This document shows, one piece after another, positions 1 to 5,160 of a DNA stretch of 5,160 nucleotides. The notes under the pieces are model-generated. The model was not told where the DNA came from. It saw nothing but the letters and a program-made list of their open reading frames with translations, and searched no databases. Both the position numbers and the translations under genes were made by a program. The stretch is taken from positions 1-5,160 of the forward strand of contig JAQGLQ010000091.1 in assembly GCA_028292785.1 (NCBI GenBank), given 5' to 3'. This DNA comes from Noviherbaspirillum sp. Its GTDB lineage: Bacteria; Pseudomonadota; Gammaproteobacteria; Burkholderiales; Burkholderiaceae. The stretch's first letter is position 1. Each line of letters begins with the position of its first letter.

Positions 1-348
1 GACATCACCGTCAGGGGTCCGGAAGACCGCAGCTTCCGCAAGTCGATCGATACGTATTGCGTTCTCGGTCCATGGCTCGTCACCCCTGACGAAGTACCCG
101 ATCCCACCGGCATCGACCTCGAACTGACTGTCAATGGGGAGGCACGTCAGCGCACCAACACCTCCGACATGGTGATGAGCGTGGCCGAGCTGATCGCTTA
201 CGCGTCCAGCTTCTATACGCTCCATCCCGGGGACGTCCTCATGACAGGCACGCCACAAGGCGTGGGACCGATCCGGCCGGGCGACCGTCTGGTCGCGACC
301 GGCACCGGGCTGGGAAGCATGACCACCGTGGTCCGCGCCGCCGAATGA
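1..348 (+). CDS. Fumarylacetoacetate hydrolase (FAH) family protein, C-terminal fragment
   Basis: The first base begins a codon, and the frame stays open for 115 residues to a TGA at 346-348; the start lies to the left of the window. The fragment shows the C-terminal core of the FAH fold: FRKSIDTYCVLGPWLVTPDE (residues 12-31), LTVNGEARQ (42-50), NTSDM (53-57), then HPGDVLMTGTPQGVGPIRPGD (75-95). Family members are usually about 280 residues, so roughly 165 are missing, including the metal-binding glutamates. By family comparison the Asp at residue 1 may be the third metal ligand, from the usual ND-x-T/S-x-R motif; this is inference. FAH enzymes are cytosolic, divalent-metal dependent C-C hydrolases, decarboxylases or isomerases acting on products of aromatic-ring cleavage or other keto acids. 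The sequence does not reveal the substrate. A flavin reductase gene follows 27 bases downstream, so the two are probably co-transcribed. Confidence 0.93.
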   Translation, partial: DITVRGPEDRSFRKSIDTYCVLGPWLVTPDEVPDPTGIDLELTVNGEARQRTNTSDMVMSVAELIAYASSFYTLHPGDVLMTGTPQGVGPIRPGDRLVATGTGLGSMTTVVRAAE

Positions 349-375
349 TTGTCATCGAAGGGAATTGACCGCGCC

Positions 376-930
376 ATGGGCACTTACCGCATTGTCGGGC
401 TGACAAACAGCGCGCGCAGCGCATCCTACAACCGCATGGCGCTGCAGCTCGCCGCTGAAGTCATGCCAAGCGACCTGGCGCTGCAGGTGCATGACCTCAG
501 CGCCATTCCGTTTTACGATACCGATCTCGAAAAAGCCGGCTTCCCGCCCGCGGTGCAATCGCTGGCCGAAGCAGTGTCCGGCGCAAGCGGCATGGTCATC
601 GCCTGCCCGGAATTCAACCATTCGATGCCCGCGGTATTGAAGAATGCGCTGGACTGGCTCTCCCGCGTGCCCGGCCAGCCGCTCGATGGCCAGCCGGTGA
701 TGATTCTTTCAGCCAGTTATGGACGACTGGGCGGTGCGCGGGTACAGTACGACCTGCGACGCGTACTGGACGCGGTCGGCGCCCGTCCATTGGTCAGACC
801 AGAGGTATTCATTGGGATGGCGCATGAAAAATTCGACCACGCCGGCCGCTGTATCGATGAGGGCACGCGGCGCATGGTGAAGGAGCAAGCGATTGCCTTC
901 AAGGAGTGGATTAATCAGATCAGGAGATAA
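376..930 (+). CDS. NADPH-dependent FMN reductase / quinone reductase family protein (ChrR/YieF-like)
   Basis: This encodes 184 residues, the usual size for small flavodoxin-like FMN reductases. Near the N-terminus, GLTNSARSASYNRMAL (residues 8-23) matches the FMN phosphate-binding loop. PEFNHSMPAVLKNALDWLSR (78-97) is the family signature, which contacts the isoalloxazine ring and the dimer interface. SASYGRLGGARVQYDLRRVL (112-131) is the third flavin-side segment. Such cytosolic enzymes use NAD(P)H to reduce free FMN, quinones, azo dyes or chromate, and the true substrate cannot be read from sequence. I chose the ATG at 376 because homology starts there and GAAGGGAA lies at 357-364, although that spacing of about 11 bases is long. 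A TTG at 349, directly after the upstream stop, would add nine residues. Beside an FAH enzyme and a LysR regulator, a role with quinones or flavins in aromatic breakdown is plausible but inferred. Confidence 0.9.
   Translation: MGTYRIVGLTNSARSASYNRMALQLAAEVMPSDLALQVHDLSAIPFYDTDLEKAGFPPAVQSLAEAVSGASGMVIACPEFNHSMPAVLKNALDWLSRVPGQPLDGQPVMILSASYGRLGGARVQYDLRRVLDAVGARPLVRPEVFIGMAHEKFDHAGRCIDEGTRRMVKEQAIAFKEWINQIRR
922..927 (+). promoter_or_regulatory. Ribosome binding site of the LysR gene
   Basis: AGGAGA lies inside the last codons of the flavin reductase gene and ends 10 bases before the GTG at 938. It supports GTG 938 over an in-frame TTG at 893, which would add 15 residues without LysR homology. 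Its position inside the preceding gene suggests translational coupling. Confidence 0.6.
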
Positions 931-937
931 GCTGCGC

Positions 938-1933
938 GTGGATCCAACCAAATTGGACCTCAATCTCATCCGTATTTTTTGCGCAGTCATGAGCAAGCGC
1001 AGCACCACGCTTGCTGGCGAAGAACTGGACATCAGCCAGTCGGCCGTATCCAATGGACTGCGCCGCTTGCGCGCGCATTTCAGCGACCCGCTTTTCATCA
1101 AGACGCCGCAAGGGATGACGCCGACGCCGCTGGCCGAACGGCTTGCGGTACCGCTGACGGAGGGTCTCGCGTTTTTGCACTCGACGATCGAAGCGGTCGA
1201 AGCATTCGACCCGGGCACCAGCCAGCGATCGTTCCGCATCTATATGAGCGACATGGGGCAACTGGTTTTGATGCCCCAGCTGATCAAGGCTGTCGAGCAG
1301 GAGGCGCCCGGCGTCTCGCTGTCGGTGATGGAAGTGCCGCCCAAGGCCGCATACCTTTCCATGTCGGAAGGCGGCATCGATATCGCGATCGGTACGTTCG
1401 CATCGTTCCAATCCGGGTTCCATAGCCAGCGACTGTTCACGAAGAATTATTGCGTGATGGGCCGGCGCGGCCACCCCGCATTCGAACATGGCCTGACGCT
1501 GGAAAAATTCCTGCGCGCGCGGCATGCGGTATACCACCCGCCCGCAGCCAGCCATGATGATTTCGAAGAACATCTTGCCAGGCTCTTCCGCGAGCATGGG
1601 GTCAGGCGGCAAGTCATGCTTGAACTGGTTCACGGTCTTGGCATCGTCGATACCATCGCGGCGAGCAATCTGCTGATCTGCGTGCCGCAACGGCTGGCGC
1701 AAACGTTTTCCAACCGCGTCGATGTCGAGAGCCGCCCTCTTCCATTCATGTTTTCCGCAACCGATATCAGCCAGTTCTGGCATCACCGCATGCATGGCGA
1801 CATGGGGCACAAATGGCTGCGTTCGCTGATTTTCAGCAAATACGCCAGCCATGATGGCGGCCCCACCGCTCCGATGAAGCATCCTGTCGGCACTGAAGAA
1901 TTCAGTCCAGCTTTACATTCGCGCTACGAATAA
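938..1933 (+). CDS. LysR family transcriptional regulator
   Basis: From GTG 938 this encodes 331 residues. The N-terminal winged helix-turn-helix is clear: LDLNLIRIFCAVM (residues 6-18), AGEELDISQSAVSNGLRRLR (26-45, the recognition helix region), then DPLFIKTPQGMTPTPLAE (50-67). A periplasmic-binding-protein-like effector domain follows from about residue 98 to 299, ending in the usual HKWLRSLIF. The HTH wording, with DLNL near the start and DPLF...GMTPT, is typical of the NodD/NahR/LeuO side of the family, members of which often respond to aromatic compounds. About 30 residues after the effector domain (302-331) form an unusual hydrophilic tail, and their codons overlap the opposing gene. 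The gene starts 7 bases after the flavin reductase stop, so it is probably co-transcribed with the FAH/reductase genes and may regulate them or the Bug receptor. Most LysR genes are instead divergent from their targets. The effector is unknown. Confidence 0.93.
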   Translation: MDPTKLDLNLIRIFCAVMSKRSTTLAGEELDISQSAVSNGLRRLRAHFSDPLFIKTPQGMTPTPLAERLAVPLTEGLAFLHSTIEAVEAFDPGTSQRSFRIYMSDMGQLVLMPQLIKAVEQEAPGVSLSVMEVPPKAAYLSMSEGGIDIAIGTFASFQSGFHSQRLFTKNYCVMGRRGHPAFEHGLTLEKFLRARHAVYHPPAASHDDFEEHLARLFREHGVRRQVMLELVHGLGIVDTIAASNLLICVPQRLAQTFSNRVDVESRPLPFMFSATDISQFWHHRMHGDMGHKWLRSLIFSKYASHDGGPTAPMKHPVGTEEFSPALHSRYE

Positions 1934-2873
1934 TTGGCGCCCATAGCTGGGTTTCGGTCTTGATCAGCGTTGCCAGGTCTTGCGGCGACCCGCCAATCGG
2001 TTCGAGGCCCTGCTTCGACATCTGCTCCTTGATGAAGCCGGGATCATTGACAATCTTGTTCACTTCACTGTTCAGGCGCGTGACTGTCGGACCAGGCGTG
2101 CCGGCAGGAGCCAACAGCGCGAACCACGACGAAGGGGAAAAGTTGCGCAGCCCGGCTTCCGCAAAGGTGGGCGCATCCGGCACTAACGGCGAACGTTTTT
2201 CACCCGCCACGGCAAGCGCCTTCAACTTGCCGGCCGAAACGTGGGGCGCGATCAATCCGGTCGACACGATCATGACATCGATGTGGCCGCCCATCAGGTC
2301 AGTCAGCGCCGGCGCCGCCCCTTTGTAGCTCACCCCGTTCAGTTTCAGGGATGTCTCGCGCTGGAACAACTCCATGTTCAAATGCGTGGACGAGCCGACT
2401 CCGAGCGTGCCGTAATTCAGCTTCCCCTCCTGCTGTTTCGCGTATGTCAGAAACTCGCGCAGGGAATTGGCCGGCAAATTGCTGCGCACCACAAGGCTTT
2501 GCGGCACCCGCGCCAATGCGGCGACCGGTGCGAAATCCTTTTCCACGTTGTACGGCAATGCGTTGTACAGCATGGGATTCATTGTCAGCGTCGACTCCGC
2601 GGTAAACAACAGCGTATAGCCATCCGCCGCGGATTTGGCCACGGCGAGCGCTCCGATGATCGTATTCCCGCCAGGCTTGTTTTCGACGATGAACTGCTGC
2701 CCAAGCGATGTCGACAAGCGTTGCGCCAGCGAGCGGGCAAGACCGTCGGATGCACCGCCGGGTACATACGGCAGGACGATCTTGACCGGCTTGCTCGGAT
2801 ACGCGGTATCCGCGTGGGCCGCTCCTGTCAGGACAGCGAAAGCGAATAGGGTTACAGCGAGCTTGGATAACAT
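1902..2873 (-). CDS. Bug/TctC family tripartite tricarboxylate transporter substrate-binding protein
   Basis: This encodes 323 residues, a normal length for the Bug family. A Sec signal peptide is clear: MLSK, a hydrophobic core (residues 5-17), and an AHA site with likely cleavage after residue 21. Mature sequence follows with the family hallmarks YPSKPVKIVLPYVPGGASD (25-43), ENKPGGN (64-70), ADGYTLL (83-89), SYKGAAPALTDLMGGHIDV (182-200) and APAGTPGPTVTRLN (255-268). The protein would bind a small organic acid, such as a carboxylate or aromatic acid, in the periplasm and hand it to a TctAB-type carrier, or act in sensing. No TctA or TctB gene is visible, so it is an orphan here, as is common in Burkholderiales. 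ATG 2873 fits the signal peptide and has a good ribosome binding site. A TTG at 2903 would add ten polar and basic residues before it. The 3' end overlaps the LysR gene by 32 bases, tail to tail. Its ligand may be the substrate of the neighbouring FAH operon, which is inference. Confidence 0.94.
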   Translation of the reverse strand: MLSKLAVTLFAFAVLTGAAHADTAYPSKPVKIVLPYVPGGASDGLARSLAQRLSTSLGQQFIVENKPGGNTIIGALAVAKSAADGYTLLFTAESTLTMNPMLYNALPYNVEKDFAPVAALARVPQSLVVRSNLPANSLREFLTYAKQQEGKLNYGTLGVGSSTHLNMELFQRETSLKLNGVSYKGAAPALTDLMGGHIDVMIVSTGLIAPHVSAGKLKALAVAGEKRSPLVPDAPTFAEAGLRNFSPSSWFALLAPAGTPGPTVTRLNSEVNKIVNDPGFIKEQMSKQGLEPIGGSPQDLATLIKTETQLWAPIIRSANVKLD

Positions 2874-2878
2874 CGGTG

Positions 2879-2883
2879 ACCTC
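2879..2883 (-). promoter_or_regulatory. Ribosome binding site of the Bug receptor gene
   Basis: On the - strand GAGGT is followed by CACCG and then the ATG at 2873, a five-base spacing. This supports the ATG start over the upstream in-frame TTG at 2903. Confidence 0.6.
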
Positions 2884-2911
2884 GTACGAAGGTGTGAATT
2901 CAAAGCAGGAC

Positions 2912-2940
2912 AACATATCAGTTACAGAAATCTCCATCAA
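2912..2940 (-). promoter_or_regulatory. Predicted sigma-70 promoter of the Bug receptor gene
   Basis: Read on the - strand, TTGATG (2940-2935) and TATGTT (2917-2912) are separated by exactly 17 bases. Each hexamer matches consensus at four of six positions, and TGA directly before the -10 gives an extended -10 (TGnTATGTT). Transcription would start near 2905, leaving a leader of about 30 bases with the ribosome binding site. I see no convincing LysR-type T-N11-A palindrome around it. The call rests on pattern matching alone. Confidence 0.45.
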
Positions 2941-3276
2941 TCGACTTTGGAAATACCCGGCATTTACGGATCGAATGGGCAAAGACCATGCGTAAAACGC
3001 TTGTCGGGGAATTTCACGATCGGAGGGCGGCGTATTGCCGCGCTACTTCGCATCCCAGATGGCGCGATTCATGATGCCATCGCGGTCTTGGGCGTGTTTT
3101 TGTGCATTAAGTTGTATAAATGTTTATTGCCGCAGCTTCAGATTTTTCTATTCTCAAGACAGAATGCGATCGCCCGCGCTTGAAAAGGCACCGCATTTTT
3201 TTCCAGTGGCGGATGGATGTAGAACTCCGGAAACCAAAATGACTGTGTATTGCTTTTTCAATTTAAGAACATCGAC
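2941..3276. other. Gene-free region between the divergent Bug receptor and orphan AT-rich gene
   Basis: Beyond the receptor's promoter about 335 bases hold no convincing gene. The left part is moderately GC-rich, and from about 3090 the sequence becomes AT-rich and merges in composition with the orphan gene. An open + frame (3035-3280) has no family resemblance and no good ribosome binding site. Visible small elements are the palindrome GCGTAAAACGC (2990-3000), a GCGGC/GCCGC inverted repeat (3027-3041) and a TATAAAT at 3115-3121. I cannot assign a function to any of them. The compositional shift near 3090 may mark one edge of acquired DNA. Confidence 0.5.
3127..3154 (+). promoter_or_regulatory. 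Weak candidate promoter for the orphan AT-rich gene
   Basis: TTGCCG (3127-3132) and TATTCT (3149-3154) are separated by 16 bases, each matching the sigma-70 consensus at four of six positions. Transcription would start near 3161, giving a leader of about 115 bases. In AT-rich DNA such matches arise easily; the nearby TATAAAT at 3115 has no matching -35. Treat this as tentative. Confidence 0.22.
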
Positions 3277-3768
3277 ATGATTCCAACCACGACAAATTGT
3301 TATTTCTTCGGCACTCAGCAATCGAACGACGACAGCAAGCTTAGGGGGAAGAGCGGTGAAGATTACGGCAATAATATTCAGTTAGTTGAAGCCCCCGATG
3401 AACTCTCGTCGGCGGAAATCTTGATCGAAGTAATCTCAGATACTTTGTATATTGAAAATAAATTAAAGAATCAAATCAACTTTCTCGGCCGTGAAATTGA
3501 TGATTCCATAAAAGCGCGACTGCATTTCGGAAAACCCCTCTCTGCCAACGACATCCGCCAACATATCAACCAAAGAATTCTTCTGATACAAGAAGGCGCC
3601 GGCCTGGAATTAATCAAGCTGCAGGAAAAACATTTCGAGCAAAAAGAAGTTTTGGAGCTGATTGAACGCAGAAGAAACGAAATGCGGAATAGAACGATCG
3701 ATGCTTTTAAAAAATATCTTGCATATTTTGTTACGAACGCCTTGACTCGCCCGCACGAGTATCGCTAG
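3277..3768 (+). CDS. Hypothetical helical, charged protein of unknown function (AT-rich orphan gene)
   Basis: This encodes 163 residues with no signal peptide and no clear membrane segment; I do not recognise the family. Residues 1-40 look disordered (polar, Gly/Asn/Asp-rich). Residues 43-68 (around AEILIEVISDTLYIENKLKNQ) look helical and amphipathic. After a loop with GKPLS (85-89), residues 91-150 look like a long helix broken at EGAG (106-109), with a coiled-coil-like stretch LQEKHFEQKEVLELIERRR (115-133). The end (146-155) is more hydrophobic. Hand-counted GC is about 42%, far below the flanking genes, and codons such as AAT, AAA and TTA are frequent, suggesting transfer. ATG 3277 is preferred, though the upstream TAAGAA is a weak ribosome binding site; a TTG at 3250 is possible. 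Length and charged helices recall type III secretion stalk proteins (FliJ/YscO type), but I see no specific motif and no secretion genes nearby. It is isolated between a divergent and a convergent gene. Confidence 0.62.
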   Translation: MIPTTTNCYFFGTQQSNDDSKLRGKSGEDYGNNIQLVEAPDELSSAEILIEVISDTLYIENKLKNQINFLGREIDDSIKARLHFGKPLSANDIRQHINQRILLIQEGAGLELIKLQEKHFEQKEVLELIERRRNEMRNRTIDAFKKYLAYFVTNALTRPHEYR

Positions 3769-3769
3769 A

Positions 3770-3795
3770 CAGCCGATAAGCCGGCGCCACGGCTG
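3770..3795. terminator. Possible stem-loop between convergent genes
   Basis: CAGCCG (3770-3775) and CGGCTG (3790-3795) can pair as a perfect six-base stem around a 14-base GC-rich loop containing GGCGCC. It lies just after the orphan gene's stop and 53 bases beyond the RND gene's stop, where a bidirectional terminator would be expected. Neither strand has a T-run after it, so it is not a classical intrinsic terminator. Confidence 0.2.
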
Positions 3796-3847
3796 CGATC
3801 GGGCCATAGGGCTGCCGGCCTTCACTGGGCTAATACAAGAATCTTCT

Positions 3848-5160
3848 CTACGCCTGGCCCTGCTCCCCGGTGCGCGCCGCGTCAGCCCGACCGCGCCGGA
3901 GCAGCCGGTCGCGCGCGCGCTTGAACAGGTGCTCGAAATCATCCATGTAGGTGAACACGGCCGGCACCACCAGCAGGCTGAGCACTGTGGAGGTGATCAA
4001 CCCGCCGATCACCGCAATTGCCATCGGCGAGCGGAAGCTCGGATCGGCTACCCCGCTGCCGAGAGCGATCGGCAGCATGCCGGCGCCCATCGCCACCGTG
4101 GTCATGATGATCGGCCGGGCGCGCTTGTGGCAGGCATCAAGCAGCGCATCGAAGCGGCTCATGCCGTGGTCGCGGCGAGCAACGATGGCGTACTCGACCA
4201 GCAGGATCGAGTTTTTGGTGGCGATCCCCATCAGCATGATCAGACCGATCAGCGATGGCATCGAGAAGCTCTTCTGCGCAACCAGCAGGCCGACGAATGC
4301 ACCGCCCAGAGACAGCGGCAGCGCCGCGAGGATGGTGACCGGATGCAGGAAGTCCTTGAACAGCAGCACCAGGACGAGGTAAATGCAGAGCACGCCGATC
4401 AGCATGGCCAGGCCGAAGCTGGCGAACAGTTCGCCCATGATTTCGGCATCGCCGATTTCGACCACCTTCACGCCGGCCGGCAGGTTGCGCACGGCGGGCA
4501 GCTTCTGCACCGCGGCAGCGACTTCGCCCAGCGGCTGGCCGGACAGCTCGATTTCGAAGTTGATATTGCGCGAGCGGTCATAACGGTCGATCACGGCGGG
4601 GCCGCCGGTGATTTCCAGGTCGGCCACCTGTCCCAGCATCACCGGCCCATTCCTGCCGGGCATGGTCAGGCGTTCCAGCATCTCCAGGTTCTGCCGGGCC
4701 GACTCGTCCAGCCGCACAACGATCGGCACCTGGCGCTGAGACAGATTCAGCTTGGCCAGCGCCACATCGTAATCGCCGAGCGTGGCGATACGCAGCGTCT
4801 CGCCAATGGCGGTACTGGTCACGCCGAGGTCGGCGGCACGCGCGAAATCCGGCCGTACCGCGATCTCGGGACGGATCAGGCTGGCGGTGGAGGCGATGTT
4901 GCCCAAGCCGGGGATGGTGCGCAGGTCGCGCTCGACCGCACGCGCCGCCGTCGCGAGGGCATTCGGGTCTTCACCGGTCAGCACCAGAATGTACTTCTCG
5001 CCGGAGCCGCCGAGACCGACCTTGCTGCGCACGCCGGGCAACTGTTCCAGCGTGGCGCGGATATTGTTCTCGATGGGCTGCTTGCGGGGACGCTCTCCGC
5101 GCTCGGTCAGCAGCACTGTCAGTGTCGCCTTGCGCACCTCGGCCGCGCCCTGCAGCGCAA
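3848..5160 (-). CDS. RND-superfamily efflux transporter permease (HAE1/AcrB type), C-terminal fragment
   Basis: The - strand frame is open from the right edge to a TAG at 3850-3848, giving 436 residues; the start is outside the window. An in-frame GTG at 5137 is an internal Val codon, since homologous sequence (ALQGAAE) runs through it. Whole HAE1 pumps are about 1,020-1,050 residues, so under half is present. Residues 1-240 belong to the second large periplasmic domain (RPDFARAADLGVTSTAIGETLR at 102-123, VADLEITGGPAVIDRYDRSR at 178-197). Five membrane helices follow, equal to TM8-TM12, at about 245-267, 273-293, 301-323, 348-368 and 379-404. Signature stretches are MGIATKNSILLVEYA (310-324), RARPIIMTTVAMGAGMLPIAL (346-366) and PMAIAVIGGLITSTV (378-392). 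A basic cytoplasmic tail ends the protein. Such trimeric proton-driven pumps export drugs, solvents or other toxic compounds with a membrane fusion protein and an outer-membrane channel. Those partners are not visible and would have to lie beyond the right edge. The substrate is unknown. Confidence 0.95.
   Translation of the reverse strand, partial: ALQGAAEVRKATLTVLLTERGERPRKQPIENNIRATLEQLPGVRSKVGLGGSGEKYILVLTGEDPNALATAARAVERDLRTIPGLGNIASTASLIRPEIAVRPDFARAADLGVTSTAIGETLRIATLGDYDVALAKLNLSQRQVPIVVRLDESARQNLEMLERLTMPGRNGPVMLGQVADLEITGGPAVIDRYDRSRNINFEIELSGQPLGEVAAAVQKLPAVRNLPAGVKVVEIGDAEIMGELFASFGLAMLIGVLCIYLVLVLLFKDFLHPVTILAALPLSLGGAFVGLLVAQKSFSMPSLIGLIMLMGIATKNSILLVEYAIVARRDHGMSRFDALLDACHKRARPIIMTTVAMGAGMLPIALGSGVADPSFRSPMAIAVIGGLITSTVLSLLVVPAVFTYMDDFEHLFKRARDRLLRRGRADAARTGEQGQA

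Noticed and set aside
920..1882. Long open frame (320 codons) on the - strand inside the LysR gene
   Set aside because: Its translation is rich in His, Arg, Gln and Cys without any family pattern, and it lies fully antisense to a clear LysR gene. Such frames are common opposite GC-rich genes.
2990..3000. Palindrome GCGTAAAACGC
   Set aside because: The arms are only four bases long and it occurs once. It could be an operator half by chance, and nothing links it to a regulator.
3027..3041. GCGGC/GCCGC inverted repeat as a terminator
   Set aside because: The stem is five bases with no T-run on either strand, and no gene ends nearby.
3047..3072. TTCGC-N16-TTCAT resembling a plant-inducible-promoter (PIP) box of type III secretion regulons
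   Set aside because: The spacing is 16 instead of 15 and the second half does not match TTCGB. It is also over 200 bases from the gene, so it is not enough to claim secretion control.
2635..3183. Open frame on the + strand running from inside the Bug gene into the gene-free region
   Set aside because: Most of it is antisense to the receptor, and the rest shows no recognisable domain or ribosome binding site.
3035..3280. 81-codon + strand frame in the gene-free region
   Set aside because: The composition (many Cys, Phe, Met and Arg), the lack of a ribosome binding site and the absence of any family resemblance argue against a gene.
3848..5137. GTG at 5137 as the start of a shorter RND-like protein
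   Set aside because: Coding sequence continues in frame to the window edge, and the product would start in the middle of the periplasmic domain, so this is simply a truncated view of a full pump.

Overview
The window looks like chromosomal DNA of a betaproteobacterium, most likely of the order Burkholderiales. The protein-coding parts are mostly GC-rich. They combine an orphan Bug/TctC-type periplasmic binding protein, a LysR regulator, and a fumarylacetoacetate-hydrolase/flavin-reductase pair, a mix very common in that order. This placement is inferred from gene content and base composition, not from a search.

Left block (1-1933, + strand). Three co-directional genes are tightly packed. They are the last 115 codons of a fumarylacetoacetate hydrolase (FAH) family enzyme, a small NAD(P)H-dependent FMN reductase/quinone reductase (376-930), and a LysR-type regulator (938-1933). 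Gaps of 27 and 7 bases suggest one transcript whose promoter lies to the left of the window. FAH enzymes usually act late in aromatic-ring or keto-acid breakdown, so the block is probably a small catabolic operon with its own regulator at the end.

Middle block (1902-2873, - strand). A complete Bug-family solute receptor faces the regulator. The two genes overlap tail to tail by 32 bases, so no terminator fits between them. A convincing extended -10 promoter for the receptor lies at 2912-2940 on the - strand. No TctA/TctB membrane genes are visible, so it is an orphan receptor here.

Right-centre (2874-3768). A gene-free stretch of about 400 bases leads into an AT-rich gene (3277-3768, about 42% GC by hand count). 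It encodes a 163-residue, charged, mainly helical protein that I do not recognise. Its composition differs clearly from both neighbours, which suggests horizontal acquisition. It is the least explained part of the window.

Right block (3848-5160, - strand). This is the C-terminal 436 residues of an RND-superfamily inner-membrane efflux transporter of the HAE1/AcrB type. It has the end of the second periplasmic domain and the last five membrane helices. It continues beyond the right edge and converges on the orphan gene across a 79-base gap.

I found no RNA genes, CRISPR arrays, insertion sequences or integrase genes. The genes other than the orphan belong to ordinary, well-known families.
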